Shown: positions 25,969-33,168, numbered from the stretch's first letter. The stretch: DNA of 64,000 bases from Clostridium saccharobutylicum DSM 13864 (GCF_000473995.1 NC_022571.1:3317416-3381415); one strand, 5' to 3'. The notes: generated by a model not told the origin, from the letters alone. Numbers and translations: made by a program.

Positions 25969-26991
25969 TTAAATTGTCATTTTAAATTGCTGATATGCTC
26001 CTTGCCCTGGTTCTTTTAACACCTTGACATTATTCATATATGGAACATTTATATAATCTAAAACTTTTGCCAATCCTAATCCACCTTGTTCCCAATCCTT
26101 CATGCAATATTGGTAGAGCTGTGGGTGTGTTGTTTGCATTTTTTGAAATCTATTAGGACATCTCTCTAAATGACATCCAAATGCACAAAATATACAACCA
26201 GTTCTTTCTACTCCTGTAGTTCTATAAATCCCACTTTCACAAACTATTTCCCCATAAACGCTACATATTTTAAGGTTATTTTCAAATGCATATCTCAATA
26301 CATCTTGTTTAGTCCAAAATCCCATTGGTTGACTTTTAGGAGCATTTGCTTCATAAACATTGCAGCCAGTCTTTTCATATTGTCTTTGTCTTTGGAATCC
26401 TTCATCTTGAGTAATTCCAATGTAAGGATATCTATTGGTCTTTTTATGGTATTCTTTGAAAGGTTTCTTTTTCATAACATCACAACATTTTTCACTTGTA
26501 TCAAAAGGAGCATTTAAAAGAATCTTCCACTTATCTGCTAACTTTCCTAATGATCCTCTTTCATCACCATTCATTAAGTAATTTCTATACTTATCTGATA
26601 AATTTCCATGTCTTAATTTTCTTATTTTAGCTGCTGTTTCTTTGCTTACTATTGGATATCCATATTCTTTTATAACCTGCCTAAATGACTTTTGAGGCTT
26701 TAATATTGTTACATCATCAAAGGTATTAACAAATGCCCTTAGCTCTGGATATTCAAGTCCAGTATCAACAAATACAGCAGGTATATCATTGTATAAATGT
26801 TCTCTTACTAAATGTAAAAGAACTGTACTATCTAAACCACCTGAGAAACTTACATATACATCACATTGCCAATAGCTGTACCAATCTTCAATTCTCTTTT
26901 TTGTTAGTAGCAACTTCAATTCATAAGGTAGTCCTTTTCTTTGGCTAAAGGCCCAATCTTTAAGTTTCAAATCTATATCTTGAATATACAT
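25969..26991 (-). CDS. PP-loop (PAPS reductase-like) enzyme of phage
   Basis: 340 aa. The PP-loop SGGLDS lies at 50-55 (YVSFSGGLDSTVLLHL), followed by VFVDTGLEYPELR. A C-terminal Cys cluster GCIFCAFGCHLERCPN near residues 262-280 could hold an Fe-S centre or zinc. PAPS-reductase-like proteins are frequent in phages and mostly uncharacterised; homologues include DndC, which inserts sulfur in DNA, and enzymes of tRNA sulfuration. No cysteine desulfurase is seen, so the reaction is undetermined. Confidence 0.82.
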   Translation of the reverse strand: MYIQDIDLKLKDWAFSQRKGLPYELKLLLTKKRIEDWYSYWQCDVYVSFSGGLDSTVLLHLVREHLYNDIPAVFVDTGLEYPELRAFVNTFDDVTILKPQKSFRQVIKEYGYPIVSKETAAKIRKLRHGNLSDKYRNYLMNGDERGSLGKLADKWKILLNAPFDTSEKCCDVMKKKPFKEYHKKTNRYPYIGITQDEGFQRQRQYEKTGCNVYEANAPKSQPMGFWTKQDVLRYAFENNLKICSVYGEIVCESGIYRTTGVERTGCIFCAFGCHLERCPNRFQKMQTTHPQLYQYCMKDWEQGGLGLAKVLDYINVPYMNNVKVLKEPGQGAYQQFKMTI

Positions 26992-27032
26992 TTTTTCTCC
27001 TTTATTAACACATAATATCTATAGTTTCTTAC

Positions 27033-27395
27033 CTATTCTACAAATAAAGCTTGTGTATTATTAAAGCTAACTTTTTTAGACTTATCGGTAATTAATTTTT
27101 GGCTTTTGCAATATTCGCCTGCTATTACTTGGTCAGATTGGCAATAACACTCTTTATTAAGTGGACATCTTTGATTAAGACATCTTTTCTCTTTAATTAA
27201 TTCATCAACATTTTCAGTTAATTTTTTTGGATCACTAACATTAAAATATTTTGCAAATTTCTTCGAATTCTCATTTGAAGCTTTATATATCTTATTTTCA
27301 ATATTACGTATTGTAGATTCTTTAATATCAATTTCTTTAGCTAATTTTTCAATCGATAATCCTTTTTCTTGCCTAAGCTTTCTTAATAAAATCAT
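27033..27395 (-). CDS. XRE-family regulator with Cys cluster
   Basis: 120 aa. The first 60 residues are an XRE helix-turn-helix (LRQEKGLSIEKLAKEIDIKESTIRNIE). A Cys cluster follows, CLNQRCPLNKECYCQSDQ then YCKSQ, five or six Cys probably binding zinc or sensing redox or metal. It lies inside the early operon, not next to the switch. RBS AGGAGGTAATAAAG upstream of the ATG. Role unknown. Confidence 0.72.
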   Translation of the reverse strand: MILLRKLRQEKGLSIEKLAKEIDIKESTIRNIENKIYKASNENSKKFAKYFNVSDPKKLTENVDELIKEKRCLNQRCPLNKECYCQSDQVIAGEYCKSQKLITDKSKKVSFNNTQALFVE

Positions 27396-27414
27396 CTTTA
27401 TTACCTCCTATAGG

Positions 27415-28005
27415 CTAGAATGGCATGTCCCCATCATCTACTGGTGTAATTTCTGTGTCATAATTAAATGAGTTATTACTATTGCTACCAGGGTTAAGCA
27501 ATTTCTTTTTAGGAACTTCAACACCTTTTCTTATTTCTTCAACTGTCTTGAAATTTTGAAATTTAACTGCAAATTTACTTATTCCTGTATTCTTATCCAA
27601 GTATTCTTCTTCTCCAAATACTCCACCAACTAACTTATTTTTGAAGCAAGCTGCAAAGTTATTGCCCCATTGTACTTGGAATCCTGGATTACTTTTCTCT
27701 ACCATTTCTATAAACGTCTTGAAACCTCTATTTGTGTTATTGTCTGCATCATATACAAGTTGTCTAACTGTTGCATTGTTTGGGTATTTTTTATTTTGTC
27801 TTTGGTCACTGTCAAATCTTCTCTTCCAATATCCTGCTTGTTTATCTGTTGTATCAGCATCAAGTAATACAACTATCATTGGTCTATGTCCATTTGAACT
27901 TTCAGTTTCACTTACCTGTATAATTTTGCAAACATGTCCGCCTGGCTCAAATTTTTCATACCCTTCAAAAGCTTGTACATTATCGAAATCTTGTGGTTTA
28001 ATCAT
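27415..28005 (-). CDS. DUF669 single-strand binding-like protein
   Basis: 196 aa. The DUF669 pattern starts MIKPQDFDNVQAFEGYEKFEPGG and has a beta-rich middle. The C-terminus is a disordered Asn/Ser stretch and an acidic end DDGDMPF, the shape of SSB tails that recruit partners. DUF669 proteins act as phage single-strand DNA binding proteins next to Sak4-type annealase/ATPase genes, as here. Start is three bases after the Sak4-like stop's neighbour. Confidence 0.82.
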   Translation of the reverse strand: MIKPQDFDNVQAFEGYEKFEPGGHVCKIIQVSETESSNGHRPMIVVLLDADTTDKQAGYWKRRFDSDQRQNKKYPNNATVRQLVYDADNNTNRGFKTFIEMVEKSNPGFQVQWGNNFAACFKNKLVGGVFGEEEYLDKNTGISKFAVKFQNFKTVEEIRKGVEVPKKKLLNPGSNSNNSFNYDTEITPVDDGDMPF

Positions 28006-28007
28006 AA

Positions 28008-28628
28008 CTATTTATCCTCACTTTCAAATTCATAATATTCTCTTATGGTCTTATCAACCATTTTTAAGTCATTATCTATTTCCTTCTCAAACATTTCCAT
28101 TGGACTCTTACAGGTTGTATAGCCATCTGATTGAGTCTCAAAATAATGTCTTTCGCCATCTGTTTTGCAAAGTAGAACTATACTAAATAAACCCTCTAGA
28201 GTCAGTTTTTCATCTAACATTTTTCCTACTGTCTTGGCTTTAATCTTACCTTCTGGCGTTGTCTCAATATGATGAAGAAAATATACAATCACATCATCAG
28301 GTGTGCCTGTAATGATAAACTGTATTAAATTTCTAAAATTCAATGCCATATCAGTAAACTTGTTATAGCCTGTTTCCTTGGCTCTATCAAACATTTCAAA
28401 TGCCATTAGGTATTGACTATCGTCTATTACATAACACTTTAATTTAGGTGTCTTAAGACTCTTTAAAATGCGGTCATAATTTACATTATTATATCTATTA
28501 AGTTTCTTTCTAAAAGGTAGTGGTTTGCCTGCTATATTAAATATTCCTACTTGATCAATTTCAAACTCTCTTAAGCTTGCACTTTTTCCTGCTCCACTTT
28601 CCCCCATAATTAATACTGGTAATCCCAT
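28008..28628 (-). CDS. Sak4-like AAA ATPase/recombinase
   Basis: 206 aa. Walker A GESGAGKS (9-16), Walker B near 65-70 (KCYVIDDSQ) and a sensor-like YFLHHIETTPEGKIKAKT segment. The small RecA-like core is the size of Sak4 single-strand annealing ATPases. Together with the SSB-like DUF669 gene downstream it forms the phage recombination pair. It overlaps the small upstream gene by one base. Confidence 0.8.
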   Translation of the reverse strand: MGLPVLIMGESGAGKSASLREFEIDQVGIFNIAGKPLPFRKKLNRYNNVNYDRILKSLKTPKLKCYVIDDSQYLMAFEMFDRAKETGYNKFTDMALNFRNLIQFIITGTPDDVIVYFLHHIETTPEGKIKAKTVGKMLDEKLTLEGLFSIVLLCKTDGERHYFETQSDGYTTCKSPMEMFEKEIDNDLKMVDKTIREYYEFESEDK

Positions 28629-28828
28629 TAATTTTCACTCTCCTTAACTTTTTCTAAAATATTAATTAATCCTTGATAATACTCAATACTCTTACTAGTG
28701 CTATAAATTTTACCTTTTAAATATTTTGCACAATCATTAGTGACTGGTTGTTCTAAGCACTCTTGTAAATCTTTTAACTTTAAGCATTGATATTCAAGTC
28801 TGCTATGCGTTTCCTTTAGAATGTTCAT
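28628..28828 (-). CDS. Small coiled-coil protein
   Basis: 66 aa, MNILKETHSRLEYQCLKLKDLQECLE, with heptad-like spacing. Ends one base inside the Sak4-like start. Unknown; early operon. Confidence 0.55.
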   Translation of the reverse strand: MNILKETHSRLEYQCLKLKDLQECLEQPVTNDCAKYLKGKIYSTSKSIEYYQGLINILEKVKESEN

Positions 28829-28836
28829 ACAAACAC

Positions 28837-29028
28837 CTACTTTTCTATATCAGATAAAACTGCATCTAATGTTTCACCAACATCTAAAATCATGCTATAA
28901 AGTTGTTCAAAGTTTCTTTCTAAGTCCTCTAAATCTTCCACTTTAGGAACTCTAGCGACAGTAATATCTTTAACAATACAACTTACTGCTGCTGCTTTTT
29001 GATTTAATTGTTTAAGACTTATTGACAT
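28837..29028 (-). CDS. Small acidic coiled-coil protein
   Basis: 63 aa. The C-terminal 30 residues are acidic helix (EDLEDLERNFEQLYSMILD). AGGTATGT-type RBS. Unknown function; early operon. Confidence 0.55.
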   Translation of the reverse strand: MSISLKQLNQKAAAVSCIVKDITVARVPKVEDLEDLERNFEQLYSMILDVGETLDAVLSDIEK

Positions 29029-29048
29029 TTACATACCTCCAGTATGTG

Positions 29049-29267
29049 CTATAATATTCTTGATTGATTTTCTTTGCTATCTAGGATTTCTTGGCGGTCA
29101 TCCTTGATAGCTTTTTCTTTATAAAGTTTGTCTATTTCTTCATTTAGAATATCTCCAAATGCTCTTGAATCTTGATTAAGTTCTCTTTTCATTTGAACTC
29201 TACAGGCGATCTCTTTAGCCTTTGCTCTATTGGATGCTATTTGTACTATTGCTGCAATGCTCCCCAT
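29049..29267 (-). CDS. Small helical phage protein
   Basis: 72 aa. A short hydrophobic start (MGSIAAIVQIASNRAKAKEI) then charged helices. The GGAGGTAG RBS is the end of the preceding DUF6906-like gene, so the two are translationally coupled. Unknown. Confidence 0.55.
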   Translation of the reverse strand: MGSIAAIVQIASNRAKAKEIACRVQMKRELNQDSRAFGDILNEEIDKLYKEKAIKDDRQEILDSKENQSRIL

Positions 29268-29268
29268 A

Positions 29269-29421
29269 CTACCTCCTAACTTCTTCGGTTTGTCCAGTTT
29301 CCTTATTCAAAATAACTAAAACATCAGAAGTATTTTTTACAAATAAATAGCACCCAACTTCATACCCTTTAGATCTTAGAAACTTTTTCATTTCCACAGT
29401 TAATTTTTTACCATGCTTCAT
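29269..29421 (-). CDS. DUF6906-like small protein
   Basis: 50 aa starting MKHGKKLTVEMKKFLRSKG, with VKNTSDVLVILNKETG near the C-terminus, the layout of the DUF6906 family of short phage proteins. ATG 29421 follows AGGTGGCAGT. Ends two bases before the next start. Function unknown. Confidence 0.7.
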   Translation of the reverse strand: MKHGKKLTVEMKKFLRSKGYEVGCYLFVKNTSDVLVILNKETGQTEEVRR

Positions 29422-29429
29422 ACTGCCAC

Positions 29430-29555
29430 CTATTTAACCCTTACCAATTTAGGTATCCTCTTAAAGTTAAAGCCAAATTCACTAACGCAGAAATAAAAAT
29501 CTTTGTAATCTTTTATAACTCTGTATTCTTCACCTTTAATATTGAATTTTTTCAA
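29430..29555 (-). CDS. Small protein with TTG start
   Basis: 41 aa, TTG 29555 overlapping the stop of the upstream gene by 4 bases; GGGG lies about 10 bases upstream. Basic and aromatic (KKFNIKGEEYRVIKDYKDFYF). Unknown, but the tight packing supports translation. Confidence 0.5.
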   Translation of the reverse strand: MKKFNIKGEEYRVIKDYKDFYFCVSEFGFNFKRIPKLVRVK

Positions 29556-29710
29556 TAAAACTCAACCCCTTCCAATTCTTCGTAATCAAAATCTCTAAAT
29601 TCTAGAGTTTTACCTCTATGAACGCAAGTTAAAAACAAACCCAAATTAGTATTCACAACTTCCCATTCTTTTCCGTCCTTAGTTTTAAACTTAGTTCCTG
29701 TAGGTTTCAT
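29552..29710 (-). CDS. Small phage protein
   Basis: 52 aa starting MKPTGTKFKTKDGKEWEVV, beta-rich with an acidic end (FDYEEL-EGVEFY). ATG 29710, two bases after the AbrB-like gene stop. Unknown function; part of the run of tiny early genes. Confidence 0.6.
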   Translation of the reverse strand: MKPTGTKFKTKDGKEWEVVNTNLGLFLTCVHRGKTLEFRDFDYEELEGVEFY

Positions 29711-29712
29711 AA

Positions 29713-29988
29713 TTATTCAGCCTTTCTTACTTTGTTTACTTCTTCTGCAGCTTTATTAAATTCTTGCAAACATTTAGGGCATATATCTAAGCCTAATATA
29801 GTTGTTAAGTTTTTCATTTCTCCACAGCAATGACAGCCTGATTGATACTTTCTTAAGATTATGTCCTTGCTTTCAGTGAATATTTCTAATGCATCACCTT
29901 CATTAATGTTTAGAGTCTTTCTTAACTCTTTTGGTATTACAATTCTTCCTAAGTCATCTACTTTTCTTACTATTCCAGTATTCTTCAT
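29713..29988 (-). CDS. AbrB-family transition regulator with zinc pairs
   Basis: 91 aa. Residues 1-50 are a SpoVT/AbrB swapped-hairpin domain (TGIVRKVDDLGRIVIPKELRKTLNI, GDALEIFTESKDIILRKY). The C-terminal half has CHCCG and CPKC pairs for one zinc. It heads the early minus-strand gene run and probably controls phage or host timing. No toxin partner is adjacent. Confidence 0.85.
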   Translation of the reverse strand: MKNTGIVRKVDDLGRIVIPKELRKTLNINEGDALEIFTESKDIILRKYQSGCHCCGEMKNLTTILGLDICPKCLQEFNKAAEEVNKVRKAE

Positions 29989-30093
29989 AACTTTGTCCTC
30001 CTTAAAATAATTGCTTTTTATCTTTCCAATTCCTCACCATGTTAGCCCTAGCGGTGTGTGGTTTTTACTAGGCTTGACCAATATTTAATTATG

Positions 30094-30162
30094 TTAACTT
30101 TTTGTATACTTTTGTATACTTTTATATAGAATTTCCAATAAGTATTCTTCTGATTCATTCAT
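30094..30162 (-). CDS. Mini-ORF A with N-x-[SA]-E-E-Y core
   Basis: 22 aa, ATG 30162 behind AAAGGAGGAATAAGC, a near-perfect RBS formed by the end of the Cro-like gene. Contains NESEEYLLEIL, shared with two other mini-ORFs here. Its last codons coincide with the 10-bp operator-like repeats at 30101-30129. Function unknown. Confidence 0.45.
   Translation of the reverse strand: MNESEEYLLEILYKSIQKYTKS
30101..30129. promoter_or_regulatory. Decamer operator array 1
   Basis: TTTGTATACT, TTTGTATACT, TTTATATAG in direct tandem at exact 10-base spacing. Related arrays lie at 30421-30450, 30531-30560 and 30571-30600. Confidence 0.55.
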
Positions 30163-30166
30163 ATGC

Positions 30167-30370
30167 TTATTCCTCCTTTAGAATATCTGTAGGTTTTACA
30201 TCAAGTGCATTTGCTAAAGAATGAATGGTTTTTATTCTTGAACTTGATGATTCGTCACTTAATATCTGCGAAACTCTACTTTTTGAAACTTCCATTTTTT
30301 CAGCTAATTTACTTGGTGCTATGCCTTTTTCTAACATTATTTCTTTAACTTTGTTTATGTTTATAGGCAT
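30167..30370 (-). CDS. Cro-like XRE regulator
   Basis: 67 aa, one XRE helix-turn-helix (LEKGIAPSKLAEKMEVSKSRVSQIL). RBS GGGGAGGTAAG precedes the ATG. It is the first minus-strand gene opposite the plus-strand repressor, the expected Cro position. Its promoter (TATAAT, minus strand 30408-30403) is overlapped on the -35 side by a decamer array. Confidence 0.8.
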   Translation of the reverse strand: MPININKVKEIMLEKGIAPSKLAEKMEVSKSRVSQILSDESSSSRIKTIHSLANALDVKPTDILKEE

Positions 30371-30402
30371 TTGTCTTACCTCCCCTCACTTGGTATGTTT
30401 TT

Positions 30403-30430
30403 ATTATAAACTCATATTTTACTTTTATAA
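30403..30430 (-). promoter_or_regulatory. Promoter of the Cro-like gene
   Basis: -10 TATAAT at 30408-30403 and a weak -35 TTTATA 17 bases upstream, lying inside decamer array 2. Binding there would block this promoter. Confidence 0.5.
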
Positions 30431-30600
30431 ACTTTCATATACTTTTATATACATTAATCTAGCGAAACTATGTTCCCATTACTTTATTTTACAATACTTT
30501 ATACTATTTTACTTCATTTTTCGTAATTAAACTTTTATATACTTTTATATACTCTATATATTTATTGTTTACTTTTGTTTACTTTTATTGACTATAGTCA
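30421..30600. promoter_or_regulatory. Phage switch region with decamer operator arrays 2-4
   Basis: ACTTTTATAA, ACTTTCATAT, ACTTTTATAT follow one another from 30421; ACTTTTATAT twice from 30531; ACTTTTGTTT and ACTTTTATTG from 30571. The period is 10 bases throughout, one helical turn, so proteins would sit on one face of the DNA. The intervening 30481-30520 stretch carries degenerate copies (ACTTTATTTT, ACTTCATTTT). The region separates the Cro-like and repressor genes. Confidence 0.6.
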
Positions 30601-30615
30601 ATAAATATGTATAAT
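30588..30615 (+). promoter_or_regulatory. Promoter of the plus-strand repressor gene with palindromic operator
   Basis: TTGACT (30588-30593), 16-base spacer, TATAAT (30610-30615). The -35 box is part of the perfect palindrome TTGACTATAGTCAA (30588-30601), a likely autoregulatory operator. Confidence 0.75.
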
Positions 30616-30634
30616 AAAAAGTGAGGTGAATGTA

Positions 30635-30991
30635 ATGGATTTTAATAATCGTTTAAAAATATGGATGAAAGAAAATGGAATAAAACAAATTGATATAGCA
30701 GATAAGGCTAATGTAACTAAAGGATATGTTAGTAATGTAGCTACAGGAAAGATTCCTCCAAGTAATACATTGGTTCAAGCCTTGTCAGAAATGAGTGGAA
30801 AGAGTGTTCATTGGTGGCTTTTTGGTGAAAATGAATATAAAGGCTTGGCTTCTCTAAATACTTTAATAGATACATTTATAAAAAGCGGAGATATAAAACA
30901 AGATGGTACATATGATGAGAAAATAAAAATAATATTACATACTATGTTAGATAAAGAAATAAGCAATAAATTAAAAGAAGCACAACATTAA
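30635..30991 (+). CDS. XRE-family phage repressor
   Basis: 118 aa from ATG 30635 (GAGGTG six bases upstream; a GTG at 30626 overlaps the RBS). N-terminal XRE helix-turn-helix (GIKQIDIADKANVTKGYVSNVATGK) then SVHWWLFGENEYKGL, and a helical C-terminal half likely for dimerisation. Divergent from the Cro-like gene and driven by a palindrome-bearing promoter, it is the best candidate for the lysogeny repressor. A strong terminator overlaps its stop. Confidence 0.8.
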   Translation: MDFNNRLKIWMKENGIKQIDIADKANVTKGYVSNVATGKIPPSNTLVQALSEMSGKSVHWWLFGENEYKGLASLNTLIDTFIKSGDIKQDGTYDEKIKIILHTMLDKEISNKLKEAQH

Positions 30992-31018
30992 TTTGTATGT
31001 TGTGCTTTCTTTTTATTA
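30978..31018 (+). terminator. Terminator of the repressor gene
   Basis: AAGCACAACAT (30978-30988) pairs with ATGTTGTGCTT (30997-31007), followed by TCTTTTTATT. It also lies at the 3' end of the antisense mini-ORF B. Confidence 0.8.
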
Positions 31019-31101
31019 TGTTCTTCAAGTATTTTCATTATCTCTAGATAATATTCCTCAGCTTCATTAAGCTGATTTTCTTTTTCTTTATACTTGATCA
31101 T
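30988..31101 (-). CDS. Mini-ORF B with N-x-A-E-E-Y core
   Basis: 37 aa, ATG 31101 with AAAGGGG about 8 bases upstream. A charged coiled-coil-like peptide containing NEAEEYYLEIMKILEEHNKK. Convergent with the repressor and overlapping its stop. Related to mini-ORFs A and C. Function unknown. Confidence 0.5.
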   Translation of the reverse strand: MIKYKEKENQLNEAEEYYLEIMKILEEHNKKKAQHTN

Positions 31102-31334
31102 TGATATGTCCCCTTTCAAATTCAATAAGTATTTTATAATAAAGATGTTAATAGTATTATATTGATCTATTGGTCTATTAAATCTCTATGTATAATAAAT
31201 TTGCGTCTCTTAAAAATATGGATTAACATCAACTTTTATAATAAAATTACCTTACCTATTTTGAAAGATTATGTATATTATAGCATATTTATGTTATTTT
31301 TAGCAATATATAATCAAAATAGAAAAAGTAGCTT

Positions 31335-31397
31335 TTATAGTTGTCCATTTTTTTTACTTAAAATATATAATAAATATTCTTCTGCAGCATTCATCAT
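31335..31397 (-). CDS. Mini-ORF C with N-x-A-E-E-Y core
   Basis: 20 aa, ATG 31397 behind AAGGAG with 6-base spacing. Contains NAAEEYLLYILSKKNGQL. A TATAAT-like box (on the minus strand about 31466-31461) lies roughly 60 bases upstream, near an inverted ATACA-CCC repeat at 31465-31485. Function unknown. Confidence 0.45.
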   Translation of the reverse strand: MMNAAEEYLLYILSKKNGQL

Positions 31398-31430
31398 TAG
31401 TGTCTCCTTAACTACTTGTATTTTTTTACA

Positions 31431-31460
31431 TTGCAAAGCTTGTCTGTTTTGCTTTAAAAT
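31431..31460 (+). promoter_or_regulatory. Probable promoter of the second XRE gene
   Basis: TTGCAA (31431-31436), 18 bases, TAAAAT (31455-31460). The ATACACCC/GGGTTGTAT inverted repeat (31465-31485) lies just downstream and may be its operator. Confidence 0.5.
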
Positions 31461-31528
31461 TATTATACACCCAAAAGGGTTGTATATATTACAACATTTC
31501 CCCACAATAAGACACTAAAAAAAGTGAG

Positions 31529-31768
31529 GTGTTAACTATACTTAAACACAAAAGAAGAATAAGAGGTCTAAATCAATCACAATTAGGAAAAAGAATACGA
31601 AAAAGCAAAAGTTACGTCAGTAGACTAGAAAGAAAAGTAAAAGGCTATGAACCTAATTTGTATATGATAAAAGAATTAAGTAAAGAATTGAAATGTTGCC
31701 CTGTACAATTATTTATATTTTTTGCAGATATTGATTGTGGATATTTTAAAAAAACAGATTTGCTTTAA
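31529..31768 (+). CDS. Second XRE-family regulator
   Basis: Up to 79 aa. Short XRE protein (RGLNQSQLGKRIRKSKSYVSRLERK) with LKCCPVQLFIFF near the end. GAGGTG (31526-31531) contains the only GTG start (31529), which would then have no RBS of its own; six bases after it lies ATA (31538), giving a 76-residue product starting LKHKRRIRG. Start therefore uncertain. Likely part of the lysogeny control block. Confidence 0.7.
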   Translation: MLTILKHKRRIRGLNQSQLGKRIRKSKSYVSRLERKVKGYEPNLYMIKELSKELKCCPVQLFIFFADIDCGYFKKTDLL

Positions 31769-31850
31769 AACAATTAATTTATCAAACCATACTCAATTTG
31801 ATTATAATATCACCTTTTTTACATCAAAATGATTATTTAATAGCCATTGT

Positions 31851-31912
31851 CTAACAATATGCTCCTGTATAATTATAATTAAAAGAATATAAGGAGCATA
31901 TAGCATTGTTAG
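31851..31912 (+). promoter_or_regulatory. Hairpin sequestering the RBS of the third XRE gene
   Basis: CTAACAATATGCTCCT (31851-31866) pairs with AGGAGCATAT...TTGTTAG (31892-31912), burying the AAGGAG ribosome binding site and the TTG start. TATAAT (about 31867-31873) lies in the loop, so only transcripts starting upstream would carry the hairpin; as DNA it could also be an operator. Confidence 0.5.
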
Positions 31913-32196
31913 GTGAAAGAATTAAATTACTAAGAAAAGACCAAGGCATTACACAGGACCAACTTGCGGAATATATAAATGTATCTAGATCAAGCATAAA
32001 TGGATATGAAAATGGTGGTGTTGAACCTAGTTTAAGCGTTCTAGTCAAGATAGCAGATGTATTTAATGTAAGCTTGGATTATTTATTGGGACGAACTGAA
32101 GAAAAACATAATTTCAATTTATTAGATAAATACACCAAGGAATTTTTATTCAAAATACATGAACTTGTAAATAATTATAAAATAATAAAGAAGTAA
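31906..32196 (+). CDS. Third XRE-family regulator, CI-like
   Basis: 96 aa, TTG start at 31906 with AAGGAG nine bases upstream. Classic XRE helix-turn-helix (LRKDQGITQDQLAEYINVSRSSINGYENGG) and VSLDYLLGRTEE. The C-terminal 25 residues are charged. It lies between the second XRE gene and the convergent integrase. Three plus-strand XRE genes in a row is unusual for one switch; one may control the integrase or act as an anti-repressor system. Confidence 0.8.
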   Translation: MLGERIKLLRKDQGITQDQLAEYINVSRSSINGYENGGVEPSLSVLVKIADVFNVSLDYLLGRTEEKHNFNLLDKYTKEFLFKIHELVNNYKIIKK

Positions 32197-32230
32197 TCTT
32201 GCATATTTAATTATGTAAGATTATTTCTTT
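32195..32230 (+). terminator. Terminator after the third XRE gene
   Basis: AATCTTGCATA (32195-32205) and TATGTAAGATT (32212-32222) form a stem overlapping the stop, followed by ATTTCTTTTTATT. It separates convergent XRE and integrase genes. Confidence 0.75.
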
Positions 32231-33168
32231 TTATTATTTATTTTAATAAAAGTATTATTAAATTCCTGTAGAATGTTATAATTATCTACATCTTTTTTCA
32301 AATCTGAAACCAATATATTTATATAATTTTGAGTCATTTCTAAACTACTATGTCCTAATATCTTTCTTAAACTCACAACACTATTACCTGCCAAAATCCA
32401 CTTCTTAGCGAATGTATGACGTAATCTATGTATGCCTGTATGTTTTATTCCTTTACTCTTATTGTAACCACCTAAAGCTTGTGTGAGTGCTGATTTAGTT
32501 AGTTGTTTACCATAGATATTACAAAACAAATAATCTTCAGTATTTGAATATTGCCTATAATTCAAATATTCTTTTATAATTTTTATTATTTGGTTATTTA
32601 AAGGAATTGTGAGAGCTTTTCTATTCTTCGTATGCATTATATCCACACATTCTTCATTAAGCTTCAAATCTTTTATTTTAATATTTATAAGACTAGTTAA
32701 TCTTATTCCAGTAGATAAGAAAAAAGCTGTTATAACATAATTTCTATATTCACAAAAATCACATTTTTTTAAATTTGGTTTTTTAAGCAATTTATCTAAT
32801 TCTTCATCAGAATATGTTTCTATAGGATGTTTATCAACTTTAGGTAACACTATCTTAAATGCAGCAGTATACTCTTGATTTATAAAAAAATTAATTATTG
32901 TCTTAAGATCTCTACAATAAGTATACAACGTTTGTGAACTTACATCTTTATTTTTTTCGATTTTTATAATAAATTCTTCAAATGTTTTCTTGTTTATATC
33001 AGATAATAATATACTTTCATCAAAATATTTGATTATCTGCTTATATGATTCAATATAATGTTTAATAGTTCCCTCACGTAAATTTCTAGATCTACAGTTT
33101 AAGATATATTCCTCAAATCCTTCCTTAAAAGTTTTATCATTTCTGTAGTTCATCTTTAATTTTTTCAT
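32221..33168 (-). CDS. int: Phage tyrosine integrase
   Basis: 315 aa from ATG 33168 (TGGAGGG with 7-base spacing; an upstream ATG at 33210 sits in a hairpin without an RBS). N-terminal SAM-like core-binding domain (about 15-110), catalytic domain with Arg in STGIRLTSL, HRLRHTFAKKW, LGHSSLEMTQNYI: R, H-x-x-R, H and Tyr are all present. Catalyses integration and, with an excisionase not identified here, excision. It is the last phage gene before chromosomal DNA. Confidence 0.93.
   Translation of the reverse strand: MKKLKMNYRNDKTFKEGFEEYILNCRSRNLREGTIKHYIESYKQIIKYFDESILLSDINKKTFEEFIIKIEKNKDVSSQTLYTYCRDLKTIINFFINQEYTAAFKIVLPKVDKHPIETYSDEELDKLLKKPNLKKCDFCEYRNYVITAFFLSTGIRLTSLINIKIKDLKLNEECVDIMHTKNRKALTIPLNNQIIKIIKEYLNYRQYSNTEDYLFCNIYGKQLTKSALTQALGGYNKSKGIKHTGIHRLRHTFAKKWILAGNSVVSLRKILGHSSLEMTQNYINILVSDLKKDVDNYNILQEFNNTFIKINNKKK

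Noticed and set aside
25969..26991. DndC of a phosphorothioation system
   Set aside because: No DndB, DndD, DndE or desulfurase gene; only the PP-loop fold is shared.
29713..29988. AbrB-like gene as a MazE-type antitoxin
   Set aside because: No MazF/PIN partner adjacent; zinc pairs and domain order fit transition regulators.
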